Under the pieces are notes generated by a model that worked only from the letters and a program-made list of their open reading frames with translations, was not told the origin of the DNA and searched no databases. Positions 43,496 through 54,515 of a stretch of 64,000 nucleotides of DNA are shown here, piece by piece (the first letter of the stretch is position 1; each line of letters opens with the position of its first letter). The DNA is from Pseudomonas sp. MM211. GTDB taxonomy: Bacteria > Pseudomonadota > Gammaproteobacteria > Pseudomonadales > Pseudomonadaceae. The DNA lies in contig NZ_CP081942.1 in the NCBI RefSeq assembly GCF_020386635.1, forward strand, positions 1,674,001 through 1,738,000. Direction: 5' to 3'. Made by a program: the position numbers and the translations under genes.

Positions 43496-43720
43496 GAGGG
43501 CACTCCGGGCGGCGCTTTGCCGGAGCATGGCGGCTACGCGGCAGGTTGAAAACTGGCCGCGCTATGGTCGCGGCCGGCAGAGCATACACAAACCACACAG
43601 CGCACGGCTGCCGGGGGCTGTGGCAACTGCGTAGTTCTACGTAGAGGCCCGTGGGTAGTTTTGCGAATTACCCGAAAGGGTACTTAGATGGATAGTTGCA
43701 GGGCTCGATTTCCAGGGCAC

Positions 43721-43732
43721 AACAATAACAAT
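43721..43732 (+). promoter_or_regulatory. A-rich AAnAAn motif in the cstA leader (candidate Hfq/Crc site)
   Basis: AACAATAACAAT lies 39 bases before the cstA start. It fits the AAnAAnAA motif bound by Hfq with Crc in pseudomonad carbon catabolite repression. The last AT continues into an ATG beginning an 18-codon reading frame that overlaps the cstA start. Confidence 0.55.
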
Positions 43733-43770
43733 GAACGCCGTAGACCAAGGTCTGCGGCAGGAGAGGTCAA

Positions 43771-45852
43771 ATGACCAGAATGGCTAGCCACATCGCCTGG
43801 TTTGCTGTCGCCTTACTGGGCGCTTTCGCGCTAGGTACTGTGGCGCTGAATCGCGGTGAGTCGATCAACGCCCTGTGGATTGTCGTCGCTGCCGTGGCGA
43901 TCTATCTCGTCGTCTATCGGTACTACAGCCTGTTCATCGCCACCAAGGTGATGCAACTCGACCCCAGTCGCGCTACCCCCGCCGTACTCAATAACGACGG
44001 CCTGGACTACGTTCCTACCAACAAACACATCCTCTTCGGTCACCACTTCGCCGCCATCGCTGGCGCCGGCCCGTTGGTCGGCCCGGTACTCGCTGCGCAG
44101 ATGGGTTATCTGCCCGGCACCCTCTGGCTGATCGCCGGCGTGGTACTGGCCGGTGCGGTGCAGGACTTCATGGTGCTGTTCATTTCCACGCGCCGTAACG
44201 GCCGCTCCCTGGGCGAGCTGGTGCGCGAGGAAATGGGCCAGGTGCCCGGCACTATCGCGCTGTTCGGCGCCTTCATGATCATGATCATCATCCTCGCGGT
44301 GCTGTCGCTGATCGTGGTCAAGGCGCTGGCGGAAAGCCCGTGGGGCATGTTCACCGTCATGGCGACCATTCCCATCGCCATGTTCATGGGCATCTACATG
44401 CGCTACATCCGGCCCGGCCGCATTGGTGAGATTTCCCTGATCGGGGTGATCCTGCTGCTCGGTTCGATCTGGCTGGGTGGCGTGATCGCTGCCGATCCCG
44501 TGTGGGGCCCGGCCTTCACCTTCACCGGTGTGCAGATCACCTGGATGCTGATCGGCTATGGCTTCGTCGCCGCGGTATTGCCGGTATGGCTGATCCTGGC
44601 GCCACGTGACTACCTGTCGACCTTCCTGAAGATCGGCACCATCATCGCCTTGGCCATCGGCATCCTGGTGGTCATGCCCGAGCTGAAAATGCCGGCGCTG
44701 ACTCAGTTCACCGATGGCACCGGGCCGGTGTGGAAGGGCACGCTGTTCCCCTTCCTGTTCATCACCATTGCCTGCGGCGCGGTGTCCGGCTTCCATGCCC
44801 TGATCAGTTCGGGCACCACGCCCAAACTGCTCGCCAACGAGTCACATGCCCGTTACATCGGCTATGGTGGCATGCTGATGGAATCCTTCGTGGCCATCAT
44901 GGCCATGGTCGCCGCTTCGGTGATCGAGCCGGGCGTGTACTTCGCCATGAACAGCCCTGCCGCGCTGGTCGGCTCGGATGTGCAATCGGTTGCCGCCGCG
45001 GTCAGCAGCTGGGGTTTCGTGATCACTCCCGAAGAGCTGGAAGCGGTCGCCCGAGACATCGGCGAGAACACCATCCTGGCTCGCGCCGGTGGTGCGCCGA
45101 CTCTGGCCGTGGGCATCGCGCAGATTCTCCACAGCGTGCTGCCGGGTGAGAACACCATGGCGTTCTGGTACCACTTCGCGATCCTGTTCGAGGCGCTGTT
45201 CATCCTCACCGCGGTCGACGCCGGTACCCGTGCAGGGCGCTTCATGCTGCAGGATCTGCTGGGCAACTTCGTGCCTTCGATGAAGAAGACCGAGTCCTGG
45301 TTCGCCAACGTCATCGCCACTGCTGGCTGTGTGGCGCTGTGGGGGTGGTTGCTCTATCAAGGCGTGATCGATCCGCTGGGCGGCATCAACACCCTGTGGC
45401 CGCTGTTCGGCATCTCCAACCAGATGCTTGCTGGCATCGCGCTGATGCTCGGCACCGTGGTGCTGATCAAGATGAAGCGCCAGCGCTACGTGTGGGTAAC
45501 GCTGATCCCGGCCACCTGGCTGCTGATCTGCACCACCACCGCAGGGCTGATCAAGCTCCTCGATCCGAACCCGGCAGTCGGTTTCCTGGCCCTGGCCAAG
45601 AAGTATCAGGCTGCGGTAGATGCCGGTCAGATCCTCGCTCCGGCCAAGGATCTTGGCCAGATGCAGCACGTGATCCTCAACGCCTACACCAACGCCACCC
45701 TGACCGTGCTGTTCCTGTTCGTGGTAGTCAGCGTGCTGTTCTATGCCGTCAAGGTCGGCCGTGCTGCCTGGCAAAAGGATTCGCGCAGCGACAATGAGGC
45801 GCCGTATCAGGCCATTCCTGCCGACGCACCGGAGGTGGCCCGTGTTCAATGA
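43771..45852 (+). CDS. cstA: Carbon starvation protein CstA (pyruvate/peptide transporter family)
   Basis: Inner-membrane transporter of 693 residues with many hydrophobic helices. The family N-terminus ([20 protein letters not shown]) and the conserved [20 protein letters not shown] and [10 protein letters not shown] are present. CstA/BtsT-family members import pyruvate or peptides when carbon is scarce. AGGAGAGG precedes ATG 43771, and an A-rich Hfq/Crc-like motif is in the leader. It is followed by overlapping yjiX-like and then yjiA-like genes, the btsT-yjiX-yjiA order of enterobacteria. A two-component system lies divergently upstream. Confidence 0.95.
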   Translation: MTRMASHIAWFAVALLGAFALGTVALNRGESINALWIVVAAVAIYLVVYRYYSLFIATKVMQLDPSRATPAVLNNDGLDYVPTNKHILFGHHFAAIAGAGPLVGPVLAAQMGYLPGTLWLIAGVVLAGAVQDFMVLFISTRRNGRSLGELVREEMGQVPGTIALFGAFMIMIIILAVLSLIVVKALAESPWGMFTVMATIPIAMFMGIYMRYIRPGRIGEISLIGVILLLGSIWLGGVIAADPVWGPAFTFTGVQITWMLIGYGFVAAVLPVWLILAPRDYLSTFLKIGTIIALAIGILVVMPELKMPALTQFTDGTGPVWKGTLFPFLFITIACGAVSGFHALISSGTTPKLLANESHARYIGYGGMLMESFVAIMAMVAASVIEPGVYFAMNSPAALVGSDVQSVAAAVSSWGFVITPEELEAVARDIGENTILARAGGAPTLAVGIAQILHSVLPGENTMAFWYHFAILFEALFILTAVDAGTRAGRFMLQDLLGNFVPSMKKTESWFANVIATAGCVALWGWLLYQGVIDPLGGINTLWPLFGISNQMLAGIALMLGTVVLIKMKRQRYVWVTLIPATWLLICTTTAGLIKLLDPNPAVGFLALAKKYQAAVDAGQILAPAKDLGQMQHVILNAYTNATLTVLFLFVVVSVLFYAVKVGRAAWQKDSRSDNEAPYQAIPADAPEVARVQ

Positions 45853-46045
45853 TCTCAGCCGCATGGGCAAGTACCTCGGGCAGGCCGCGCGGATGCTGGT
45901 GGGCATGCCCGACTACGACACGTACGTCGAACACATGACCAAAAAGCATCCGGATAAGCCGGTAATGAGCTACGAAGCCTTCTTCCGCGAGCGCCAGGAA
46001 GCGCGCTATGGTGGCGGCAAGGGGCGGCCCATCCGCTGCTGTTGA
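45842..46045 (+). CDS. YbdD/YjiX-family small protein
   Basis: 67-residue DUF466 protein always found with CstA/BtsT transporters. The GTG start at 45842 overlaps the last eleven bases of cstA and has GGAGG upstream. Conserved parts are [40 protein letters not shown] and the Cys-Cys end IRCC. An accessory role in transporter assembly or activity is inferred from strict linkage. Confidence 0.9.
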   Translation: MFNDLSRMGKYLGQAARMLVGMPDYDTYVEHMTKKHPDKPVMSYEAFFRERQEARYGGGKGRPIRCC

Positions 46046-46076
46046 TCTCGCCGGGCTGACTGCCTGGTTCAAGAAC

Positions 46077-46104
46077 CACACGCCACGCCTAGTCGTGGCG
46101 TGTG
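46077..46104. other. Perfect 11-bp hairpin between yjiX-like and yjiA-like genes
   Basis: CACACGCCACG (46077-46087) and CGTGGCGTGTG (46094-46104) with a CCTAGT loop, no T-run. It probably reduces, rather than stops, read-through into the GTPase gene, or protects the upstream mRNA. Confidence 0.55.
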
Positions 46105-46125
46105 TCATTCAGAGGAACGCTTTTT

Positions 46126-47091
46126 ATGTCCTTCACCCCCATTCCGGTTACCGTGCTCAGCGGTTTCCTCGGTGCTGGTAAAACCACGCTGCTGCGCCAC
46201 ATCCTCAAGGCCGAGCACGGTCTGAAAATCGCCGTGATCGAAAACGAATACAGTGAAGTGCCGATCGACAGCCAATTGCTCGGTAGCGAGCCGGTGCAGG
46301 TGATGACCCTGGCCAATGGCTGCGTGTGCTGCTCCATTCACGTCGAGCTGGAAAAGGCGCTGTTTATGCTCCTCGAGAAGCTCGACAGTGGCGAGCTGGC
46401 CTTCGACCGTTTGGTGATCGAATGCACCGGCCTGGCCGATCCGGCGCCGGTAGCGCAGACCTTCTTCGCCACGGAAGAGCTGTGCGATCGCTACGTGCTG
46501 GACGGCATCATCACCCTGGTGGATGCCGCCAACGCCGAGCGTCACCTGCAGGAAACCATCGCCCAGGCTCAGGTCGGCTTCGCTGACCGCATTCTGCTGA
46601 GCAAGACCGATCTGATCGATGAGGCCAGTCGTGAGGCACTGATCGCGCGCTTGCAGCGCATCAACAGAAGGGCGCCCATCCGGGTGGTCGAGCACGGCCG
46701 CATTGACCTGGGCGAACTGCTCGACGTGCGTGGCTTCAACCTCAACGCCGATATCGCACCGAGCCTGCGCCCGGTTGCACCTGGCAAGAACAGTGACCGT
46801 ATTTCCACGCTGGTGCTTACCAGCGATACGCCGCTGGATCTGGATCGGCTTTCCGGTTTCATGGAAGACCTGCTGGAAGAGCACGGCAATTCACTGCTGC
46901 GTTACAAAGGCGTGCTGAGCATTACCGAGGAAGACCGTCGCATGGTGTTCCAGGGCGTGTTGCGGCTCTATGGTTTCGATTGGGACAGCGAGTGGGGTGC
47001 TGACGAGAAGCGTGAGAGCGTGATCGTCTTCATCGGCGATAACCTGCCTGAGGAGACGATCCGTCAGGGCTTCGCCGCGCTCAGCGCCTAG
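46126..47091 (+). CDS. CobW/YjiA-family GTPase
   Basis: 321-residue G3E-type P-loop GTPase that inserts or guards metal ions. The Walker A site is GFLGAGKTTLL near residue 11, the metal motif CxCC (NGCVCCSI) near 66, the switch ECTGLADPAP near 100, the base-recognition SKTD near 160, and a CobW C-terminal domain closes the protein. ATG 46126 has AGAGGAA upstream; the frame start at 46102 lacks one. It is the last gene of the cstA-yjiX-yjiA set. The TAG stop (47089-47091) coincides with the left end of a MITE-like element. Confidence 0.9.
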   Translation: MSFTPIPVTVLSGFLGAGKTTLLRHILKAEHGLKIAVIENEYSEVPIDSQLLGSEPVQVMTLANGCVCCSIHVELEKALFMLLEKLDSGELAFDRLVIECTGLADPAPVAQTFFATEELCDRYVLDGIITLVDAANAERHLQETIAQAQVGFADRILLSKTDLIDEASREALIARLQRINRRAPIRVVEHGRIDLGELLDVRGFNLNADIAPSLRPVAPGKNSDRISTLVLTSDTPLDLDRLSGFMEDLLEEHGNSLLRYKGVLSITEEDRRMVFQGVLRLYGFDWDSEWGADEKRESVIVFIGDNLPEETIRQGFAALSA

Positions 47092-47357
47092 GGTCTGTTG
47101 ACGTTTCACGCACGGCCGCGCTGGAGCCCGTTTTGCCGCGAGGCAAGGCACGAGCCGCGAAGTTTAGCTGGCTAAATGAGCCTGCGAGAAACGCAGCATC
47201 GCGGCAAAACGGGCCCGGCCCTGCGGGTTGCGCGGGAAATCTCGTCATGCGTCGTTGGAGGACTTGAAAAGGGAACGCCATTCCCTGCGTCCTCCGCCTC
47301 GCCTGGCGAGATTTCTCGCAGCAACGCGGCTCGCGCTGAAACGTCAACAGACCCTCG
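47088..47357. mobile_element. 266-bp MITE-like element with 19-bp terminal inverted repeats
   Basis: Perfect 19-base ends AGGGTCTGTTGACGTTTCA at 47090-47108 and 47337-47355. Inside are a 16-base inverted pair (GCCCGTTTTGCCGCGA, 47126-47141 and 47199-47214), a GAAATCTCG pair (47236-47244, 47307-47315) and a GGAGGAC/GTCCTCC pair (47257-47295). It has no coding capacity. It fills the gap between the yjiA-like gene and the rpoD terminator. A 55-bp relative lies at 54461-54515. No target-site duplication was found. Confidence 0.8.
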
Positions 47358-47370
47358 ATTTATCGCAGAC

Positions 47371-47409
47371 AAAAAAATGCCGGGCAGCTCGCGCTGTCCG
47401 GCATTTTTT
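47371..47409. terminator. rpoD terminator (bidirectional)
   Basis: AAAAAAATGCCGGGCAG...CTGTCCGGCATTTTTT: 11-base GC stem with A/T tails both ways, just past the rpoD stop. Confidence 0.93.
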
Positions 47410-47423
47410 ATTCCCGTGAAACC

Positions 47424-49271
<1,848 letters not shown>

Positions 49272-49338
49272 AACACCCTATCCACTGAAGGTCTTGGCGG
49301 GCTAAAAACAAGCCGAGGATTATACCTCAGCTAGGCGC

Positions 49339-51318
49339 TCAGGCGCCAGTTGGGGTCTTGCTGTGCGAGGAAAGGCTGCTGTAATGCTCACGTAGCAGGG
49401 CCTTTTCCTCGTCGGTGAGTTCGCTAGGGCCTTTCTGCATGATGCTACGCAGAGCGGTTTCGCGGCGTCGTAATGACTGACTATGGACAAGTGTAGTTAT
49501 GGTGTCGAAAAACTGCCGTTCAAGGTTGTCTTGATCGATTAACCATTCTTTTTCTGCCAGAACCTTGAGTAGTCGGCCTTGTTCGGTGCCGTGCCAGCGA
49601 GCGATCAGTTGCAGCGAGCGCAGGGTGGGCTGCTTCTGTAATGTGCCCACCAGGGCTACCAGCAGCTGAGCATAGGTGTCGCCTTCGGCAGCGAAATTGC
49701 TGACATCATCAACCCTCTGCGCCAGTTCGGGGTGGTGTAACAGGCTACGCAGAGCGCTGAGGTGGGGCGACTCGACGCTCACCGCGGTGCGTGGCGGGTG
49801 GTAGTCGTCACGGCCTTTCTTGCTCCACTTGCCACCTTCTTTTTTCCACTCGCCCTTACCCTGCTTTCTGGCTGGGCGCTCGAATGCCTGGGCGGGTTGC
49901 TGTTCTTCATAGCTTGGCGCCGCGTCGTAATAAGCGCTGTCGGGGATGGCTTCGAAGGCCGGCGCGGGGTGATCGTTATCCTGTCGAGCGGGAGTCTGTG
50001 CCTGGCGGGCTGGCGGCGCGGACATCTGGCTCAGGGTCTCGGTATTGAGGCCGGTAATCTGGGTTAGGCGTTGGCGCATCAGGGCGCGCAGGGTATTGCC
50101 GGGGATTTTTTCGATCAGCGGCGCGGCCAGGGTAACCAGATGCGCCTTGCCCTCCAGAGAGCGAGGGTCTGCTTCTTCGCTCAACTGCTGAAAGAAGTAG
50201 TCCGCCAGCGGCTGGGCATGTTGGTGGATGCGTGCGCGGAAAGCATCAGTGCCTTCACTGCGCACCAGGGTGTCCGGGTCTTCGCCCTCGGGCAGAAACA
50301 GGAAGCGTGCGCGGCGACCATCCTGCAGGTTCGGCAGGGCGGCTTCCAGTGCGCGCCAGGCGGCGTTGCGGCCGGCCTGGTCGCCATCGAAGCAGAACAG
50401 TACGCTCGGCACCAGTCGAAACAGGCGCTTGAGGTGTTCCTCGCTCGTCGCGGTGCCCAGGGTCGCCACGGCGTTGCGCAGGCCCTGCTGTGCGAGGGCG
50501 ATAACGTCCATGTAGCCCTCGACCACCATTATCTCGTCGAGATTGCGGTTGTGCTTGCGCGCCTCGTACAGGCCGTAGAGTTCCTGGCCCTTGTGGAATA
50601 CCGGGGTTTCCGGCGAGTTCAGGTATTTGGGCTTGTCGTCGCCCAGTACCCGGCCGCCAAAGGCGATGATGCGGCCACGGCTGTCGTGAATGGGGAATAT
50701 CACCCGATCACGGAAGCGGTCGTAGCGTTTGCCGCTGTCGGGGTTTTCCACCAGCAGGCCGGCATCGATCATTGCCTTGTGCTGCAGGCTATCGCCAGCC
50801 AGGTGCTTGAGCAGGTTGTCCCAGCCCGGAGGTGCGAAGCCAAGGCCGAAGTCCCGAGCGATCTCGCCGGACAGCCCGCGACCTTTCAGGTAGTCGACCG
50901 CGGCGCGGCGCTGCGGATGGCTCTTCAGTGCCTGGCGGTAGAAGTCCGCGGCGGCCTTGAGCAGCGCATAGAGTGGCGAGTCGCTGGGTTGGCGGGGTTT
51001 GCCGCCGCGCCCGCCGTCCTCGCGCGGTACATCCATGCCGGCGCGTTTGGCCAGTTCCTCGACCGCCTGGGGAAACTCCATCTGGTCGTGATCCATCACG
51101 AAGCCCAGGGCGTTACCACCGGCGCCACAGCCGAAGCAGTAATAGAACTGCTTGTCGGGGCTGACGGTGAAGGAGGGCGATTTTTCCTTATGGAAAGGGC
51201 AGCAGGCGCTGTAGTTCTTACCGGTCTTCTTCAGTTGGATGCGCGAACTCACCACATCGACGATGTCAGTGCGGTTAAGTAGGTCATCAATAAAGGATTG
51301 CGGGATCAGGCCGGCCAT
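49339..51318 (-). CDS. dnaG: DNA primase
   Basis: Synthesises RNA primers for replication. 659 residues. The N-terminal CHC2 zinc finger (CCPFHKEKSPSF...YYCFGCG, residues 40-65) precedes the TOPRIM catalytic core (MVVEGYMDVIALAQQG near 264; FCFDGDQAGRNAAWRALE near 310). The C-terminal DnaB-helicase-binding domain (residues 510-645) follows a Pro/Gln-rich linker. It begins at ATG 51318. It lies between rpsU and rpoD, 67 bases from rpoD. Confidence 0.98.
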   Translation of the reverse strand: MAGLIPQSFIDDLLNRTDIVDVVSSRIQLKKTGKNYSACCPFHKEKSPSFTVSPDKQFYYCFGCGAGGNALGFVMDHDQMEFPQAVEELAKRAGMDVPREDGGRGGKPRQPSDSPLYALLKAAADFYRQALKSHPQRRAAVDYLKGRGLSGEIARDFGLGFAPPGWDNLLKHLAGDSLQHKAMIDAGLLVENPDSGKRYDRFRDRVIFPIHDSRGRIIAFGGRVLGDDKPKYLNSPETPVFHKGQELYGLYEARKHNRNLDEIMVVEGYMDVIALAQQGLRNAVATLGTATSEEHLKRLFRLVPSVLFCFDGDQAGRNAAWRALEAALPNLQDGRRARFLFLPEGEDPDTLVRSEGTDAFRARIHQHAQPLADYFFQQLSEEADPRSLEGKAHLVTLAAPLIEKIPGNTLRALMRQRLTQITGLNTETLSQMSAPPARQAQTPARQDNDHPAPAFEAIPDSAYYDAAPSYEEQQPAQAFERPARKQGKGEWKKEGGKWSKKGRDDYHPPRTAVSVESPHLSALRSLLHHPELAQRVDDVSNFAAEGDTYAQLLVALVGTLQKQPTLRSLQLIARWHGTEQGRLLKVLAEKEWLIDQDNLERQFFDTITTLVHSQSLRRRETALRSIMQKGPSELTDEEKALLREHYSSLSSHSKTPTGA

Positions 51319-51369
51319 AGGTGCTCAGTACTGCTGCAGCGCTGTAGGGAACAATAGCGGCAAAAACGC

Positions 51370-51441
51370 AAAAACTCCGAACATTCGCCCGTGGGCTATG
51401 CGGAGTTTTTGACGATAATGCCCGGCTTGCACCGGGCATTC
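51370..51441 (-). terminator. Tandem hairpins between rpsU and dnaG
   Basis: Just past rpsU on the minus strand is AATGCCCGG-TGCAAG-CCGGGCATT (51418-51441), without a T-run. It is followed by a longer hairpin with AACTCCG/CGGAGTT arms and TTTTTG (51370-51411). The second is a partial terminator and the first a likely processing or stability site, matching the known need to make far more S21 than primase. Confidence 0.8.
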
Positions 51442-51460
51442 AGGCGTTGCGTGTACTGTA

Positions 51461-51676
51461 TTAGTACAGGCGAACGCTGCGGCGCTGTTCGCGCTGCACT
51501 TTCTTCGCGTGACGCTTGACCGCGGCGGCGGCTTTACGCTTACGCTCGGAAGTCGGTTTTTCGTAGAATTCGCGGCTACGAACTTCGGCCAGAACACCGG
51601 CTTTTTCGCAGGAGCGCTTGAAACGACGCAGAGCTACGTCGAAGGGTTCGTTCTCTTTAACTTTGACGGCTGGCAT
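51461..51676 (-). CDS. rpsU: 30S ribosomal protein S21
   Basis: 71-residue basic ribosomal protein needed for translation initiation. The sequence [20 protein letters not shown] to [11 protein letters not shown] is a full-length S21. It is first in the rpsU-dnaG-rpoD set and divergent from tsaD with a 205-base shared promoter region. Confidence 0.99.
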   Translation of the reverse strand: MPAVKVKENEPFDVALRRFKRSCEKAGVLAEVRSREFYEKPTSERKRKAAAAVKRHAKKVQREQRRSVRLY

Positions 51677-51881
51677 CCAGAGCTACCTTCTTTATTACCG
51701 GAGGTTTGTGTCTTCCTGGCAATAGCACGGAAAGATCACAGGTTTTTAAGGGTTGCGGATGTTACCGCCTAGTCAGGCGGAATGCAAAGCCTCTGATCGA
51801 AAAGCGCTGGTCTGTGCCGCTTAGCGACGATTATTATGCCGGCCTTTCACGCTCTGCGGGCTGTTAAATCAAGGCGAAACC

Positions 51882-52907
51882 ATGCTGGTGCTGGGATTGG
51901 AAACTTCATGCGACGAGACCGGTGTCGCGCTCTACGACAGCGAGCGCGGCCTGCTTGCAGACGCGCTGTTCAGTCAGATCGACCTGCACCGCGCCTATGG
52001 CGGCGTGGTGCCGGAGTTGGCTTCGCGCGACCACGTCAAACGCATGCTGCCGCTGATCCGCCAGGTGCTGGAGGAGGCCGGCTGCGTGGCGACCGATATC
52101 GACGCCATTGCCTACACCGCCGGCCCCGGCTTGGTAGGGGCACTGCTGGTCGGGGCCTCCTGCGCCCAGGCGTTGGCGTTTGCCTGGGATGTACCGGCCA
52201 TTGGCGTACACCACATGGAAGGCCATCTGCTGGCTCCCATGCTCGAGCCTAACCCGCCGGCTTTTCCGTTCGTCGCTTTGTTGGTGTCGGGTGGGCATAC
52301 CCAGCTGGTTCGGGTCGACGGAATCGGTGAATACCAGTTGCTCGGCGAGTCGCTGGACGATGCTGCCGGCGAAGCGTTCGACAAGACCGCCAAGCTGATG
52401 GGGCTGCGTTACCCCGGTGGTCCGGAAATCGCCCGGCTTGCCGAGCGCGGCACGCCAGGGCGCTTCGTGTTCCCGAAGCCGATGACCGATCGCCCTGGCC
52501 TGGATTTCAGCTTCAGTGGCCTGAAGACCTTCACCCTCAATACCTGGCAGCAATGCTGCGCCAATGGCGACGACAGCGAGCAGACTCGCTGTGACGTGGC
52601 CCTGGCGTTCCAGCAGGCGGTGGTCGAGACGCTGACCATCAAATGTCGGCGGGCGCTCAAGCAGACGGGCCTCAATAGCCTGGTGATCGCCGGCGGCGTA
52701 AGCGCCAATCAGGCACTGCGCCTGTCGCTGGAAGACATGCTTGCAGCGCTGAAGGGCAAGGTCTTTTACGCCCGTCCGGCATTCTGTACCGACAATGGCG
52801 CGATGATCGCCTACGCCGGGTGCCAGCGTCTGCTGGCCGGGCAGCATCAGGATCTGGCGATCAGCGTGCAGGCGCGCTGGCCGATGGAGCAGTTACCGGC
52901 GTTGTGA
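51882..52907 (+). CDS. tsaD: tRNA N6-adenosine threonylcarbamoyltransferase
   Basis: Catalytic subunit that moves threonylcarbamoyl to A37 of ANN-reading tRNAs, with TsaB and TsaE. 341 residues. The ASKHA-fold landmarks are [14 protein letters not shown] at the start, the metal-binding HHMEGH near residue 110, [10 protein letters not shown] near 132 and [10 protein letters not shown] near 268. ATG 51882. It is divergent from rpsU and convergent with plsY, the common gammaproteobacterial order. Confidence 0.98.
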   Translation: MLVLGLETSCDETGVALYDSERGLLADALFSQIDLHRAYGGVVPELASRDHVKRMLPLIRQVLEEAGCVATDIDAIAYTAGPGLVGALLVGASCAQALAFAWDVPAIGVHHMEGHLLAPMLEPNPPAFPFVALLVSGGHTQLVRVDGIGEYQLLGESLDDAAGEAFDKTAKLMGLRYPGGPEIARLAERGTPGRFVFPKPMTDRPGLDFSFSGLKTFTLNTWQQCCANGDDSEQTRCDVALAFQQAVVETLTIKCRRALKQTGLNSLVIAGGVSANQALRLSLEDMLAALKGKVFYARPAFCTDNGAMIAYAGCQRLLAGQHQDLAISVQARWPMEQLPAL

Positions 52908-52945
52908 CGCCGTCTGGTGGCATGAAGCTCGCTCATGGCGAGGAT

Positions 52946-53515
52946 CTAGAAATGCCGCTCACGGCCAGCCCATAGATCGCGTAGATTGCTGCGGTGGCGC
53001 CAGACGATCAGCCCGCTCAGTACGCACATCGGCAGCAGCGCGGCTGGCTGTTGCCAGGCGAGCAGGGGCAATGTCAGCGGTGCAGCGGTCAGTGCGGCGA
53101 GGGAGCTGGTGCGGGTCAGCGTGAAGGTCAGCAGCCAGGTGCACAGCGCCAGCAGCGCCGCGGGTGGATACAGGCCCAGCAGCATGCCGGCTGCGGTAGC
53201 GACGCCTTTGCCTCCGCGAAAGCGAAAGTAGACCGGGTAAAGGTGCCCGACCACGGCCGCCAGCCCCAGCCAAGCCTGCTGTTGCAGCTCGAATCCAAGG
53301 TGGGCGGCAAGCATGACCGGCAGCAAACCTTTGAACAGATCGCCAATCAGCGTGAGAATGGCCAGGCGTTTGCCGGCCACCCGTAGCATATTGGTGGCGC
53401 CGGGATTGCCCGAACCGCTGGCGCGCGGGTCTGCCAGGCCGGTCATGCGGCTGAGCAGGATAGCGAAGGACAGCGAGCCGAGCAGGTAGGCGAGGATCGC
53501 CAGCAACCAAAACAT
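52946..53515 (-). CDS. plsY: Glycerol-3-phosphate acyltransferase PlsY
   Basis: Inner-membrane acyltransferase that makes lysophosphatidic acid from acyl-phosphate and glycerol-3-phosphate. 189 residues with five helices. The active-site loops are [16 protein letters not shown] near residue 34, [10 protein letters not shown] near 58 and [18 protein letters not shown] near 92. ATG 53515 ([17 protein letters not shown]) is chosen over in-frame ATGs upstream (53524, 53587) by similarity to the typical PlsY N-terminus. It is divergent from folB. Confidence 0.95.
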   Translation of the reverse strand: MFWLLAILAYLLGSLSFAILLSRMTGLADPRASGSGNPGATNMLRVAGKRLAILTLIGDLFKGLLPVMLAAHLGFELQQQAWLGLAAVVGHLYPVYFRFRGGKGVATAAGMLLGLYPPAALLALCTWLLTFTLTRTSSLAALTAAPLTLPLLAWQQPAALLPMCVLSGLIVWRHRSNLRDLWAGRERHF

Positions 53516-53589
53516 GGTATCCATTCCGCGCCGGGGGATGCCCGATTCTAACGAGGTACGGCGAGCTTGTCGTGCCGTGGAGAGCATGC

Positions 53590-53946
53590 TTGGACACAGT
53601 GTTTATCGCGGGTCTGGAAGTCGACACCGTTATCGGTGCCTACGACTGGGAGCGCACCATTCGCCAATGCCTGCAGCTGGATCTGTGGCTGGGCTGGGAT
53701 AACCGTCCGGCGGCCGAAGATGATGATTTGAGCAAGGCGCTGGATTACGCCTCGGTGTCCACGCGCATCCAGGCCTTCGCCAGCGAGTCGCAGTTCATCC
53801 TCGTGGAAACCTTCGCCGAGCGCCTGGCCGCACTGCTGATGAGCGAGTTCGGCATTCCCTGGGTTCGCCTGCGTCTGACCAAGCCGGGCGCTGTGCCTGC
53901 TGCCCGTGGTGGTGTTGGCGTGGAGATCGAGCGCGGATGTCGCTAA
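53590..53946 (+). CDS. folB: Dihydroneopterin aldolase (TTG start)
   Basis: Folate-pathway enzyme converting dihydroneopterin to 6-hydroxymethyl-dihydropterin. 118 residues. The protein starts (M)[20 protein letters not shown] and has the catalytic-glutamate region [10 protein letters not shown] near residue 73 and [18 protein letters not shown] at the end. No in-frame ATG fits. TTG 53590 has GGAGA six bases upstream and aligns with the known N-terminus. The stop overlaps folK by ten bases, so the two are coupled. Confidence 0.93.
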   Translation: MDTVFIAGLEVDTVIGAYDWERTIRQCLQLDLWLGWDNRPAAEDDDLSKALDYASVSTRIQAFASESQFILVETFAERLAALLMSEFGIPWVRLRLTKPGAVPAARGGVGVEIERGCR

Positions 53947-54464
53947 CCCCGATACTGCTGGGCCTGGGCAGCAACATGGAGCGCGAAGTGCACCTGCGCG
54001 CTGGTCTCGATGCCCTGGCCGATATCATCACCGACATGCGCTGCTCGCCAGTCTTCGAAAGCCTGGCAGTTGGCATCAAGAGTGGCCCGTTCTTCAATCT
54101 GGTGATTGCTGGATATACCGAGTTACCGCTGCTTGAACTGGATCGCCGGCTGAAATTCATCGAAGCTGATAACGGTCGCTATGCGCCGGATCGAAAGGGC
54201 TTGCCGCTGGACATCGACGTGCTGATGTATGACACGTTGGTCGGCAGTTTCGATGGATTGGTGCTACCGCGTGCGGAGATTCTCAGGAATGCCTTCGTGC
54301 TCAGGCCGCTGGCTCTGCTGGTGCCCGATGTCGAGCATCCGGGTGTAGGTCGCAGCTTCGCCCAGTTGTGGCGCGAGGCGCGGATCGAGCAGCAACTGTG
54401 GCCGGTTTCCTTCCAGTGGCGCGGTGCCGAGCTGACGCCTGACGAGTTGCTGCCGTCGCCCTAG
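53937..54464 (+). CDS. folK: 2-Amino-4-hydroxy-6-hydroxymethyldihydropteridine pyrophosphokinase
   Basis: Transfers pyrophosphate from ATP to hydroxymethyl-dihydropterin in folate synthesis. 175 residues. It shows GLGSNMEREVHLRAGLDAL at the N-terminus, the substrate loop FFNLVIAGYTEL near 52, and the magnesium-binding LDIDVLMYD near 92. ATG 53937 overlaps folB. Its TAG stop (54462-54464) lies in the left arm of a palindromic element, so the true C-terminus may have been altered by the insertion. Confidence 0.95.
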   Translation: MSLTPILLGLGSNMEREVHLRAGLDALADIITDMRCSPVFESLAVGIKSGPFFNLVIAGYTELPLLELDRRLKFIEADNGRYAPDRKGLPLDIDVLMYDTLVGSFDGLVLPRAEILRNAFVLRPLALLVPDVEHPGVGRSFAQLWREARIEQQLWPVSFQWRGAELTPDELLPSP

Positions 54465-54515
54465 GGTCTGTTGCCGTTTCAACGCGGCCGTGCGTGAAAC
54501 GGCAACAGACCCTAG
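54461..54515. repeat. 55-bp palindrome related to the MITE at 47 kb
   Basis: Perfect 21-base arms at 54461-54481 and 54495-54515 (CTAGGGTCTGTTGCCGTTTC and one more base) around a 13-base loop. Read from the right end, its first 33 bases match the left end of the 266-bp element with one change, so it looks like an internally deleted copy. The two arms supply the TAG stops of folK (54462-54464) and cca (54512-54514) and could serve as a bidirectional terminator. Confidence 0.85.
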
